From Rickettsia sp. MEAM1 (Bemisia tabaci) (lineage in GTDB: Bacteria > Pseudomonadota > Alphaproteobacteria > Rickettsiales > Rickettsiaceae), in the NCBI RefSeq assembly GCF_002285905.1, contig NZ_CP016305.1:930001-994000 (forward strand): a stretch of DNA of 64,000 nt, read 5' to 3'. This document shows, one piece after another, positions 42,949 to 51,873 of this stretch. The stretch's first letter is position 1, and the number at the start of each line of letters is the position of its first letter. The position numbers were made by a program, and so were the translations under genes. The notes beneath the pieces were generated by a model. That model was not told the DNA's origin and searched no databases. It saw nothing but the letters and a program-made list of their open reading frames with translations.

Positions 42949-45900
42949 TTAATTTTTCTTAAATGTTTGGTATATTACAGGGATAACAAAAATTGTAAAT
43001 ATAGTGCCAATGCTTAAGCCACCAACTATTACAAGACCAATAGAATTACGGGCAGCAGCTCCCGCACCTGTTGCAAAAATTAGTGGTATACTACCTACGA
43101 CAGCAGCAAGTGTAGTCATTAAAATTGGTCGCAGGCGAAGAGTACAAGCTTCTATTATAGCATTTCTAATATTTGCTCCTTTTTCCCTTAGTTGGTTAGC
43201 AAATTCTACTATCATAATAGAGTTCTTAGTGATTAAACCAATTAAAGTAATAAGCCCGATATTGCTATACATATTAAGGCTGTTACCTGAAATCCAAAGA
43301 GTAAGCACCCCACCGGTTATTGAAAAAGGTACAGCAAGCAATATTAATAACGCATCAACAAAGCTTTCAAATTGTGCTGCAAGCACCAAATAAATGAATA
43401 TGAGAGCAAAGCCAAATGTCATAAGCATATTACTATCTGCTTCTTTCATTTGTTTAATTTCTCCGATATATTCGAGTATAGTGTTACTCGAATCAAGTAA
43501 GTTAGCTGCTATTTTATTAATTTCGTTAATCGCATCTTCAATTTTGCTATCAGGGCTAAGGTCGGAAGAGATGGTAACAGATTTTGAGTTGTTATAATGG
43601 CTATATGATTTTACGGATATTTTTTCTGTGATATTAGCTATTGATTCAAGGGGCAGCATATTATTATTTTTTGTCGGTATCAGAATTTTACTAAAATCAC
43701 TAATGCTACTGCGGTCTTTTTGATTAAATTGCAGCATCACTTCATACAGATCGTTCCCCATTCTAAAATCACCTACTTGTTGACCTACCAGTAAATACTG
43801 CACTGTTTTACCAATATTTGCCATATTCATTCCATATAAATAAGCTTTATCACGATTAATTTCGATAGCAATAGTTGGCATTGCTGATTGTAGGTCCCTA
43901 TTAACATTAGAAAAAATCGGGTTTGCTTTCATTATATCTATAAATTGCTGCGATATTTTATCTAGATCATCATACTCAAGATTTGTTTGAATAGTAAATT
44001 CGATAGGGCTACCTCCGCCACTACTGACCATTGAGCGAGGATCCATAGCAAAAACTTGCATACCTGCTATCTCGGAGAACTGCTTATTTAGCATATTCTT
44101 AATTGTTTCTTGCGATCTAGAACGCTGCTTCCAATCTTTTAATGGTACGAAAGAAAAGACATTATCACTACCTCCTGCTCCTATTACCATTAAGTAACCT
44201 GCTATATCTTTGTAATTAGCAAGGATTTTCTCGGCTTCTATTACTACTTCAGTAGAATGTTCTAAGCTGGATCCTTCCGGTCCTTTAAAAGATAATTGCA
44301 AGAATCCATCATCTTCTTGGGGTATAAAGGTTTTTTGCACAAATTTAAAACTGATGATTAATACCACAAACGACGCAGCAATAATTAAGATAAATTTCTT
44401 TTTATTATCAAAAGTTAGATTTAGGTAATGAATATATCTATCCTGTATTAATTGTAAAAGCTCATTGAATTTAACTAAAAACTTAAGAGTCGGAGCGTTA
44501 TGTTTAGTAATCATACGGCTTGACATCATGGGTGTTAAAGTTAAGGCTACAAATCCTGAAAATAAAACGCAAAACGCTAAAGTCCATGCGAATTCTATGA
44601 ATAATTTCCCAACAAACCCATCTATAAATCCAACAGGTAAAAATACAGCAGCAAGTGTAATAGTCATTGCAATAATTGCGAACCCTATTTCTTTAGATGC
44701 GAGCAATGCCGCTTCCATGGGTTTATGACCCATTTCATTGTATCTAAATATATTTTCAAGCATAACTATTGCATCATCTACCACAAGCCCGATTGCAAGG
44801 ATCATAGCAAGTAGCGTAAAGATATTGATAGAAAACCCCATAGCATACATTACGCTGAAAGTACCTATTAATGATACAGGAATAGTAACAAATGGAATTA
44901 GGGTAATTTTAGCAGAGGCAAGAAATAAATATGTTACTAAAATCACTAATATTAAAGCTTCAAAAATGGTTTGAAATACTGCATAAATTGAATCTCTAAC
45001 AGGTTTTGCTCCATCATACGCAATATTTAAGCTTATTCCTTTAGGAAGTGACTCTTTTACTTTTTCAATCTCTTTTGTAACATCATTTGATAAATCTATA
45101 ACATTGGCCTTAGATTCTTTGATAAGCCCAAGAGCAATAGAATTTTTCCCATTATACCTAAATAATACTTCACTATCTGGAGCAGTTAAATATACTTTAG
45201 CTATATCTTGTAGTTTGATTATACTATTATCTTGGACTTTTATTATAATATTGCCAAATTCTTCTGGTTTAGATAAAGAACCTTCAAGAGTTACTATAAA
45301 ATTATTTACTCCAGTTTTAATGTTACCAGCAGGATAATCTTTATTCTGCTCTCTTATGGCAACCTCAATATCTAATAAAGAAATTTTATGTTGATATAAT
45401 TTTTTAGGATCAGGCTCTATTCTCATTATATATTCATTGCCGCCATAAATTTGTGACTGTCCTACGCTTTCTAGTTTATCTAAAGGAGTTTGCAAATAAT
45501 CTTCAACAATTTTTGTTAACTCTAAATCATTATATTGTTCACTTTCAACGCTTATAAAAAGACTTGGAAAGCTATCAGCATCAAGCTTTGCAACTGAAGG
45601 TGCTTTCATATCCTGTGGAAACATATAAGTTATATCTGATATTTTAGAGCGTACATCGTTTAATGCTACTTCAATATCTGTAGATAATAAGAAAGATAAA
45701 GTAATACTACTTTGCCCAGTGATACTTTGCGAGGTTATATAATCTAGGTTTTTAACTGTTTTTAAAGCCTTTTCTATTCGGGTTGTGATTTCTTTTTCCA
45801 TATATAAAGCATCAGCACCAGCATAAAAAGCATTGACGTTTATAATAGGAATTGAAATATCTGGCGTACCTCTAATTTGTAACTTAGTGAAAAAAATTGT

Positions 45901-45975
45901 TCCAAGAACTAAAATAACTAAACTTAAAACAGTTGCAAATACTGGACGTTTTATGCAAATTTCAGATAATAACAT
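42949..45975 (-). CDS. RND-family efflux permease (AcrB/MexB-like)
   Basis: 1008-residue inner-membrane pump with the typical 12-helix, two-porter-loop layout. Proton-relay acidic residues are in the helix 4 motif GLVVDDAIVMLENIFR. Other RND segments are ATVLSLVILVLGTIFF at the N-terminus and GLITLIGLITKNSIMIVEFAN in the second half. Such pumps export drugs, lipids or other amphiphiles with an adaptor protein and an outer-membrane channel, neither of which is adjacent. Substrate unknown. Confidence 0.93.
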   Translation of the reverse strand: MLLSEICIKRPVFATVLSLVILVLGTIFFTKLQIRGTPDISIPIINVNAFYAGADALYMEKEITTRIEKALKTVKNLDYITSQSITGQSSITLSFLLSTDIEVALNDVRSKISDITYMFPQDMKAPSVAKLDADSFPSLFISVESEQYNDLELTKIVEDYLQTPLDKLESVGQSQIYGGNEYIMRIEPDPKKLYQHKISLLDIEVAIREQNKDYPAGNIKTGVNNFIVTLEGSLSKPEEFGNIIIKVQDNSIIKLQDIAKVYLTAPDSEVLFRYNGKNSIALGLIKESKANVIDLSNDVTKEIEKVKESLPKGISLNIAYDGAKPVRDSIYAVFQTIFEALILVILVTYLFLASAKITLIPFVTIPVSLIGTFSVMYAMGFSINIFTLLAMILAIGLVVDDAIVMLENIFRYNEMGHKPMEAALLASKEIGFAIIAMTITLAAVFLPVGFIDGFVGKLFIEFAWTLAFCVLFSGFVALTLTPMMSSRMITKHNAPTLKFLVKFNELLQLIQDRYIHYLNLTFDNKKKFILIIAASFVVLIISFKFVQKTFIPQEDDGFLQLSFKGPEGSSLEHSTEVVIEAEKILANYKDIAGYLMVIGAGGSDNVFSFVPLKDWKQRSRSQETIKNMLNKQFSEIAGMQVFAMDPRSMVSSGGGSPIEFTIQTNLEYDDLDKISQQFIDIMKANPIFSNVNRDLQSAMPTIAIEINRDKAYLYGMNMANIGKTVQYLLVGQQVGDFRMGNDLYEVMLQFNQKDRSSISDFSKILIPTKNNNMLPLESIANITEKISVKSYSHYNNSKSVTISSDLSPDSKIEDAINEINKIAANLLDSSNTILEYIGEIKQMKEADSNMLMTFGFALIFIYLVLAAQFESFVDALLILLAVPFSITGGVLTLWISGNSLNMYSNIGLITLIGLITKNSIMIVEFANQLREKGANIRNAIIEACTLRLRPILMTTLAAVVGSIPLIFATGAGAAARNSIGLVIVGGLSIGTIFTIFVIPVIYQTFKKN

Positions 45976-46271
45976 TTGATTTGATGTTCTCTTTGATATA
46001 TTTATTGTAAATTTTTACTTGAATTATTTAATTATATCCAGCTTTAAAAGCATAACTGATGTAAAATGGCTACATTTTTTTATCAATTATACAATTATAT
46101 ATATCTTTAAAACTTTATAAATAACGGATATTTGCAGTAAAATAAGAGTTTGTTATAATTAAATAACCTAGTTAAAAAATAAAAAAATATATTGATGTGC
46201 ATTATTGCTAGTTGTATATGTTGTACTACGACAGTAATGTATTAATCCATTAAATAGAGAGTTGATTTTTT
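45976..46271. promoter_or_regulatory. AT-rich divergent promoter region
   Basis: 296 bp between the RND gene (minus) and the HU-like gene (plus). It holds no repeat of families A-D and no reading frame. GTTATAATTAAATAACC near 46153 is a palindromic AT stretch that could include a -10 element for the HU-like gene. Assignment is weak. Confidence 0.35.
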
Positions 46272-46598
46272 ATGAGTACACAACCTAAAAAAATGAATAA
46301 GACAGAATTTATTGCTTTTATGACTGAGCATGGTCACCACCATAAACATCAGGGGCATAAATCATTTACAAAAGCTGATGCAGAAAAGGCACTTAATTGG
46401 GTGCTTGAATCTATAATTTCTGCTACTAAACATCAACATAGTGTTAATATCACAGGTTTTGGTTCGTTTGGAATACAAAGCAGAAAATCAAGAGAGGGTC
46501 GTAATCCAAAAACAGGAGCAAAAATGACCATACCTGCTTATAAGCAACCTGTATTTAAAGCTGGAAGTAAACTTAAAGAAGCTTGTAATAATAAGTAA
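46272..46598 (+). CDS. HU/IHF-type DNA-binding protein with histidine-rich insertion
   Basis: 108 residues. The HU/IHF signature GFGSFGIQSRKSREGRNPKTG is intact, as is the C-terminal FKAGSKLKEA, so it should bend and compact DNA as a dimer. Odd: between the first helix (KTEFIAFMTE) and second (KADAEKALNWVLESI) lies HGHHHKHQGHKSFT, with six histidines in 11 residues. Ordinary HU has a short turn there. Metal or pH sensing is possible but not shown. Single gene with its own AT-rich upstream region. Confidence 0.88.
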   Translation: MSTQPKKMNKTEFIAFMTEHGHHHKHQGHKSFTKADAEKALNWVLESIISATKHQHSVNITGFGSFGIQSRKSREGRNPKTGAKMTIPAYKQPVFKAGSKLKEACNNK

Positions 46599-46616
46599 TT
46601 TATATTTTTTCCTATA

Positions 46617-46663
46617 GTACCGCAGTTAAGCCTGAGGTACAGTCGTGGGACTGTTAGCAGTCC
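46617..46663 (+). ncRNA. Tandem hairpins between the HU-like gene and holB (possible structured RNA)
   Basis: Stem 1 is GTACC / GGTAC (46617-46640). Stem 2 is GGACTG-TTAG-CAGTCC (46648-46663). The segment is more GC-rich than its surroundings and is not one of the A-D repeats. It does not match 4.5S, 6S, RNase P or tmRNA by eye. Could be a leader or 3'-end structure. Confidence 0.25.
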
Positions 46664-46732
46664 TATAGCTTTGGTGGTATAATTATGTTTCAAGGATTAT
46701 GGCATTAAAAGAAGCCTTAACTATTAGTTTAT

Positions 46733-47533
46733 ATGATAATTGAGCATCTAGAGTTTAGTTTAAAACATAAAAAGCTACATAATAGCTGGCTTATTGAAGC
46801 AGAAAATATAGAGCAAGCTTTGAAAGATATAGAGAAATTTGTATGTTCAAAGCTTTTAAAAAATAATATTCCTCTCGAAAATAATCCTGACTATCATCTT
46901 ATTGTTAGGGAAATTTCTGCTACATCTAATGCTAAGAATATTTCTATTGAGCAAATAAGAAAATCACAAGAGTTCTTAAGTAAAACTTCTGCAATTTCAG
47001 GTTGTAAGGTTGCCGTAATTTACTCAGCTGATCTTATGAATCTGAATGCTGCAAATTCATGTCTAAAGATTTTAGAAGACACTCCTAAAAATAGTTATAT
47101 ATTTTTGATCACTTCAAGAGCTGCAAGTATAATTTCTACGATCAGATCAAGGTGTTTTAAAATTAGTACTAAATCGTTTGAAAGTCATTCTGAAGAAGAA
47201 TTATATTCTAAATTTATTCAGCCTATAGCAGATAATGAAAACTTAAATTCTAAATTAGAGTTTATTAAGCAATTTAATGCTAAAGATAGAGAGTTATGGT
47301 TAGATTTTACTGATAATATACTCCTATTAATGAATAGAATTCTAAAAAAATCTTCAAATATTGATGTTGAGTTTTCTGATTTAGAAAATAAAATATTTCA
47401 TGCATTACCGGATCGTAACCTTTCTTATCTAATTCAAAAATTTGCTGACATAAAAAAGCTAATATATAATACAATCGATTATGATTTAGATTTAAAAGCT
47501 AGTTATATATTAGTGATGGAAGAGTTTTCTTAA
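46733..47533 (+). CDS. holB: DNA polymerase III delta-prime-like subunit
   Basis: 266 residues resembling the clamp-loader delta-prime subunit. Recognisable parts are an N-terminal LKHKKLHNSWLIEA, ISIEQIRKSQEFLSKTSAISG, and the sensor-like segment NLNAANSCLKILEDTPKNSYIFLITSR. The P-loop and zinc site of DnaX are absent, as expected for delta-prime. It would load the sliding clamp with DnaX and HolA. The 135-bp gap upstream holds the hairpins at 46617. Confidence 0.82.
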   Translation: MIIEHLEFSLKHKKLHNSWLIEAENIEQALKDIEKFVCSKLLKNNIPLENNPDYHLIVREISATSNAKNISIEQIRKSQEFLSKTSAISGCKVAVIYSADLMNLNAANSCLKILEDTPKNSYIFLITSRAASIISTIRSRCFKISTKSFESHSEEELYSKFIQPIADNENLNSKLEFIKQFNAKDRELWLDFTDNILLLMNRILKKSSNIDVEFSDLENKIFHALPDRNLSYLIQKFADIKKLIYNTIDYDLDLKASYILVMEEFS

Positions 47534-47538
47534 GGTCT

Positions 47539-47805
47539 TTATTCATCAAATATGGTGTTAATAAGTACAGTACTGCCTATTGTTTCCACATGTTTTTCAA
47601 ATAATAGAATATTATCTATATTAGTTTCAGTTGAGGCTTTAAAATTATCAGTTTGTAAGATTGATTTGGCACAATTAATAATATCTAGATTATTATTAAG
47701 TAATTCGCATATTAATAATACTGTATCCTGAACAGCTAGCTTTGCTATTTGATCGTTTATAGATTTAGGGTGAGATTCAAAATTTATTAGTTTTTTAAAT
47801 TTTTA
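47539..47805 (-). pseudogene. Gene remnant without start codon
   Basis: A minus-strand frame of about 88 codons reads INFESHPKSINDQIAKLAVQ, then VLLICELLNNNLDI, and ends TVLINTIFDE. An upstream stop leaves no ATG, and no methionine occurs in it. Composition looks protein-like, so it is probably the C-terminal part of a decayed gene of unknown family. The rest of 47806-48065 is AT-rich DNA with nothing recognised. Confidence 0.45.
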
Positions 47806-48065
47806 ATAAGTTTTCTTTACTTAGTTATTTGCAAGTTCTTTAGATTCTTGTTTTTTGGTAATTTCAGCAATTTAATATTTTTGTAAATTTTTATCTTATT
47901 ATAAGACATTTTGGCATAATATGACTCTAATTTTCAAGGTTTATTTGAAGAATATATTTTTTATCAAAAAACTAACATGTTGTATAAAAGTCACAAATAT
48001 TATTGTTGCTAAAATATGTTCAGAGAAATATATTAGATTAAAACTTGATTCAAATATGTATTTTT

Positions 48066-49415
48066 ATGTTTAAAACTTTAACGCAAAATTTAACGAAGAT
48101 TTTTGATCGGCTAGTAAGCTCAGGGCTTTTAACTGAAGAGCAAATAGATGCTGCTTTAAGAGATATAAGAGTTGCTCTTTTAGAATCGGATGTTGCTCTA
48201 CCTGTAATAAAAAATTTCGTAGCAGAAGTTAAACAAAAAGCCTTAGGGCAAGAAGTTATCAAATCTGTTTCACCTGGGCAGATGATAATTAAAATTATCC
48301 ATGAAGAGATGATAAATATTTTATCGTCTAATGAAGATGAAATAAAACTAAATTTAAATGCAAAACCGCCAGTAAATCTTTTAATGGTAGGGCTGCAAGG
48401 TAGCGGTAAAACTACAGCAAGTGGCAAACTGGCATTGCGTCTTAAAAACCAGAATAAAAAAGTCTTATTAGTTTCTCTTGATACTTATAGACCAGCAGCA
48501 CAAGAGCAGCTAGAAATACTTGCAAATTCGGTAAAAATTAATTCACTGCCAATTGTTAAAGGTGAGAAGCCTCTTGATATAGTTAAAAGAGCAATGGCTG
48601 AGGCTAAATTATCGGCATATGATGTGGTGATTTATGATACTGCCGGAAGAACGCAAATTGATCAAGAAATGATGAATGAGGCGATAGCTATTAAGAAGCT
48701 AGTAGAGCCAACCGAAACGTTGTTAGTAATCGACAGCATGACAGGGCAAGATGCGGTAGTTACGGCTAGTAGCTTTAATGAGCAGCTAGAAATTTCAGGA
48801 TTAATTTTGTCAAGAATTGATGGTGACTCTAAGGGTGGTGCGGCATTAAGTGTAAAATATATTACGCAAAGACCAATTAAGTTTTTAAGCAGTGGCGAGA
48901 AACTAACCGATTTAGAAGAGTTCGATGCTAAACGTATAGCGTCTAGAATACTTGATATGGGGGATATTATCTCTTTCGTTGAAAAAGCAGCAAGTATAGT
49001 AGATAGAGAACAAGCAGAAAAAACAGCAGCTAAATTAAAAAAAGGTAAGTTTGATTTAAATGATTATTTGCAACAAATGAAAAGTATAAAAAAGATGGGT
49101 GGTTTTGGTAGTATACTTAGTATGCTTCCAGGTAGTGGTAAGATTATGGACCAGATAGATCAATCGAAGTTAAATAGTAAAATAATCGAACATCAAGAAG
49201 CAATTATTTTATCTATGACTCCGAAAGAAAGAAGAAATCCCGATATTATTAATGCTTCTCGCAGAAAACGTATAGCTTTGGGTGCTGGAACTACAGTGCA
49301 GAAAGTAAATATCCTGTTAAAACAATTTAAGCAAATAAGCGATATGATGAAAAAAGCAAGCAACATGAATCCTAAAAACTTGCTTCGTAGTGGACTTGGA
49401 AAGTTGTTTTCCTAA
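48066..49415 (+). CDS. ffh: Signal recognition particle protein Ffh
   Basis: 449-residue SRP GTPase that binds signal sequences and delivers ribosomes to FtsY. I chose the ATG at 48066 (MFKTLTQNLTKIFDRL), the usual N-terminus; a TTG 21 bp upstream would add an unusual extension. N domain residues 1-85; G domain has GLQGSGKTTASGKLA, DTYRPAAQEQL and YDTAGRTQID. The M domain starts near 320 with GSILSMLPGSGK and methionine-rich helices. Confidence 0.96.
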   Translation: MFKTLTQNLTKIFDRLVSSGLLTEEQIDAALRDIRVALLESDVALPVIKNFVAEVKQKALGQEVIKSVSPGQMIIKIIHEEMINILSSNEDEIKLNLNAKPPVNLLMVGLQGSGKTTASGKLALRLKNQNKKVLLVSLDTYRPAAQEQLEILANSVKINSLPIVKGEKPLDIVKRAMAEAKLSAYDVVIYDTAGRTQIDQEMMNEAIAIKKLVEPTETLLVIDSMTGQDAVVTASSFNEQLEISGLILSRIDGDSKGGAALSVKYITQRPIKFLSSGEKLTDLEEFDAKRIASRILDMGDIISFVEKAASIVDREQAEKTAAKLKKGKFDLNDYLQQMKSIKKMGGFGSILSMLPGSGKIMDQIDQSKLNSKIIEHQEAIILSMTPKERRNPDIINASRRKRIALGAGTTVQKVNILLKQFKQISDMMKKASNMNPKNLLRSGLGKLFS

Positions 49416-49431
49416 AAGCAAACCACCACTT

Positions 49432-49836
49432 TTAATGTCCCCCTTCGGGGATCAAAAATCCCTCGCCTTTAGGCGAAGGGAAGATATAATGAAATTGCTT
49501 TAGCAATGAATTTATATCAAGAAATGAGAAGTTATAGAAAGAATAGTCATAGTCAGTATGATTTAAAAGTGCATCTTATATGGATACCAAAATATAGGAA
49601 GAGAATATTGATAGGCAAAGTATCGGAAAGGACTAGAGATTTACTGAGGCAGATTTGTATGGAACATGAAGTACATATAATTTCAGGGAAAATATCATGT
49701 GATCACGTACATATGTTTATCTCATATAAGCCGCAAATATCTCTTAGCAAGTTAGTGGTGAACCTGTGAATGATGATCGATTTCTAATCGATTCCACTTT
49801 ATAACCCCTCAGCTTATAGCTGAGGGTTGTTTAGTT
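49432..49836 (+). mobile_element. IS200-type element with internal deletion (405 bp)
   Basis: Shares both ends with the full copy at 55065. The left end has hairpins CCCCTTCGGGG and CCCTCGCCTTTAGGCGAAGGG; the right end has CCCTCAGCTTATAGCTGAGGG. It lacks a 160-bp internal block corresponding to 55392-55551. It could still be moved in trans because both hairpin ends survive. Confidence 0.88.
49506..49769 (+). pseudogene. Truncated IS200-type transposase
   Basis: The first 80 or so residues match the full transposase at 55159, including the HUH motif CDHVHMFISY. The 160-bp deletion shifts the frame so the protein ends SKLVVNL and loses the catalytic tyrosine. Cannot be active alone. Lacks the two-base AT insertion seen in the full copy, so its frame extends upstream to MNLYQE. 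Confidence 0.88.
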
Positions 49837-49914
49837 AAAAATATTATATTATTATTGTACTATTAGTAGAAATACATATAATGCCTTTTATATTAATAGT
49901 GTACCAATAATTAA

Positions 49915-50465
49915 GTGTCTACAAAGCCTAAACACGACGAAATTATAAGAAGTGCGTTTGAGAATCCTTTAGTTTCTAAAGAATTTTTTCAAATGCATTT
50001 ATACTCGATGAACTTCAAAAATTGGCGTTGTCGTTCTATAAGATCTGCGGTACTCACGTATTAAGTATACGCTCCGTTCCTCGCCTTATGAACTCCTTGC
50101 TCTTTTTCAAATAAAACGAGTATACAGCTGATCTTTTGCCTAAATTTGCTAAAATAGATATTGGTATTGATCATATAGAACTAATTTTATACTACACTTT
50201 GACCAGAATTAAACAAGATGATATAATAGAAGTAGAAAAACTACTTAAATCAAAATTAAATCCTAAAAAAAGAGAAAACATTATGAAAAGTATAGCTCAC
50301 CATTGGATACAACAAGGTAGAGAAGAAGAAAAAGCTATTATGGTAGAGAAAATGCAGGAAGAAAAGATTGCCATAGCTAGAAATTTAATTAAAGCAGGTC
50401 TAAAAATTGATTTAATTGCTACCTCAACTGGTTTAAATGAAGACGAAATCAAAAAACTTAAATAA
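49915..50465 (+). pseudogene. Rpn-type PD-(D/E)XK nuclease gene, broken by a repeat
   Basis: A GTG-initiated start reads STKPKHDEIIRSAFENPLVS then KEFFQMHL, the N-terminus of Rpn/transposase-like nucleases common in Rickettsia. A family D repeat (50000-50124) interrupts it. After the repeat the frame resumes far downstream in the protein (LPKFAKIDIGIDHIELILYY ... HHWIQQGREEEKA ... EIKKLK), so the middle, including most of the nuclease domain, is gone. Confidence 0.75.
50000..50124. repeat. Family D repeat inside the Rpn-type pseudogene
   Basis: Bounded by TATACTCG / CGAGTATA inverted ends. Core CTCACGTATTAAGTATACGC, flanked by CAAAAATTGGCGTTGTCG and CTCCTTGCTCTTTTTCAAAT. The clearest example of the family's ends. 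Confidence 0.85.
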
Positions 50466-50470
50466 GCCAA

Positions 50471-50647
50471 TCGTCAAAATTAAATCCTAAAAAAAGAGAG
50501 AACATTATGGGAAGCATAACTCATCATTGGATACAACAAGGTAGAAAAGAAGAAAAAATTATTATGGCAAAAAAAATGATGAAAGAAAGACTTCCCTTAG
50601 AGTCTGTTATAAAAATTACGAAATTATCTAAAGCAGAAGTTGAGTAG
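50471..50647 (+). pseudogene. Second Rpn-type C-terminal fragment
   Basis: A 58-codon frame repeats the end of the preceding fragment in diverged form: KLNPKKRENIMGSITHHW, IQQGRKEEKIIMAKKMM, then a different tail ending SKAEVE. It probably derives from a second Rpn copy or a partial tandem duplication. hemW starts 12 bp later. Confidence 0.65.
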
Positions 50648-50659
50648 TTAAAGTAAGTT

Positions 50660-51832
50660 ATGTTTATGAAAGAAGTTAAGGCGAATGATTTAAGCATATA
50701 TATTCATTGGTCTTTTTGTTTGTCTAAATGTCCTTATTGTGATTTTAATTCCCATATAGCGAATAGTATAGATGATGATAATTGGCTTAAATCTTATGAG
50801 AAAGAAATAGAATATTTTAAAGATATTATTCAAAATAAATATATAAAATCTATTTTTTTCGGCGGCGGCACTCCTTCTTTGATGAATCCTAAAATTGTCG
50901 AGGGAATAATAAATAAAATTAGTGAGCTTGCAAGAATAGATAAGCAAACTGAAATAACGCTAGAGGCTAACCCAACTTCATTTGAGACAGAAAAATTTAA
51001 GGCATTTAAAGCCGCCGGTATTAATCGTGTTTCAATTGGGGTGCAATCTTTAAGAGAGGATGACTTAAAAAAGCTTGGCAGAACTCATGATTCATTGCAG
51101 GCTATTAAAACGATTGAATCCGCTAATAAAATTTTTTCTAGAGTTTCGTTTGATCTGATATATGCTCGCAGCGGTCAGGAATTAAAAGATTGGCAGCAAG
51201 AATTAAAACAAGCAATGGAACTTGTTACTGGGCATATTTCTCTTTATCAGCTTACTATCGAAAAAGGTACACCGTTTTATAAGTTGTTTCATGATGGTAA
51301 TTTGATCCTCCCGAATTCTGATATGGCTGCTGAAATGTATGAGTGGACGAATGATTATCTAGAATCTCAAAATTATTTTAGATATGAAATATCTAATTAT
51401 GCTAAAGAGGGACAAGAATGTGTGCATAATTTAACCTATTGGAACTATAATGATTATTTAGGTATAGGTCCTGGTGCTCACAGTAGAATAATTGAAAATC
51501 CTAGTTCAGTATCGGCGATTATGATGTGGCATAAACCAGAAAAATGGTTAGAAGCAGTTAATAATAAAAATAATGGTATTCAAACTAATTCTAAGTTAAC
51601 CAAGCAAGAGATAATTGAAGAAATTTTGATGATGGGATTACGCCTTAAAAAAGGCATAAATATTTCTGCATTGGAGCAGAAAATAGATGCAAAATTAGAG
51701 AATATTTTAGATATTAGCAGCCTTAACCACTATCAAGAATTAGATTTAATTAGGTTAGATGAAAATCTCTATTTAACCGATAAAGGGCTAATGCTACATA
51801 GCTATATAGTTCCAAGGCTTTTGCAAACCTAA
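50660..51832 (+). CDS. hemW: Heme chaperone HemW (radical SAM, HemN-like)
   Basis: 390-residue radical-SAM protein. The cluster cysteines C20, C24 and C27 lie in SFCLSKCPYCDFN. FFGGGTPSLM and NRVSIGVQSLREDDLKKLGR are typical of HemW. The cysteine preceding the CxxxCxxC motif in true HemN is not present, which favours HemW, a heme-binding chaperone for respiratory enzymes. An alternative start two codons in (MKEVKAND) is equally plausible. It directly follows the Rpn debris. Confidence 0.9.
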   Translation: MFMKEVKANDLSIYIHWSFCLSKCPYCDFNSHIANSIDDDNWLKSYEKEIEYFKDIIQNKYIKSIFFGGGTPSLMNPKIVEGIINKISELARIDKQTEITLEANPTSFETEKFKAFKAAGINRVSIGVQSLREDDLKKLGRTHDSLQAIKTIESANKIFSRVSFDLIYARSGQELKDWQQELKQAMELVTGHISLYQLTIEKGTPFYKLFHDGNLILPNSDMAAEMYEWTNDYLESQNYFRYEISNYAKEGQECVHNLTYWNYNDYLGIGPGAHSRIIENPSSVSAIMMWHKPEKWLEAVNNKNNGIQTNSKLTKQEIIEEILMMGLRLKKGINISALEQKIDAKLENILDISSLNHYQELDLIRLDENLYLTDKGLMLHSYIVPRLLQT

Positions 51833-51837
51833 AAATA

Positions 51838-51860
51838 GAGAGTACTAACTCTGTACTCTC
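51838..51860. terminator. Bidirectional terminator after hemW
   Basis: GAGAGTAC / GTACTCTC stem with a 7-base loop followed by CTTATTTTCTT. Lies between convergent hemW and the ferritin-like gene. Confidence 0.7.
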
Positions 51861-51873
51861 CTTATTTTCTTAG

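Noticed and set aside
43004-45337. Several plus-strand frames opposite the RND pump gene
   Set aside because: Antisense shadows of a well-supported 1008-residue gene with no recognisable domains.
46611-46680. 5S rRNA or SRP RNA fragment
   Set aside because: The hairpin patch lacks the conserved SRP loop and the 5S helices when compared by eye.
48045-48065. TTG-initiated N-terminal extension of Ffh
   Set aside because: The ATG at 48066 gives the standard Ffh N-terminus; the extension has no family support.
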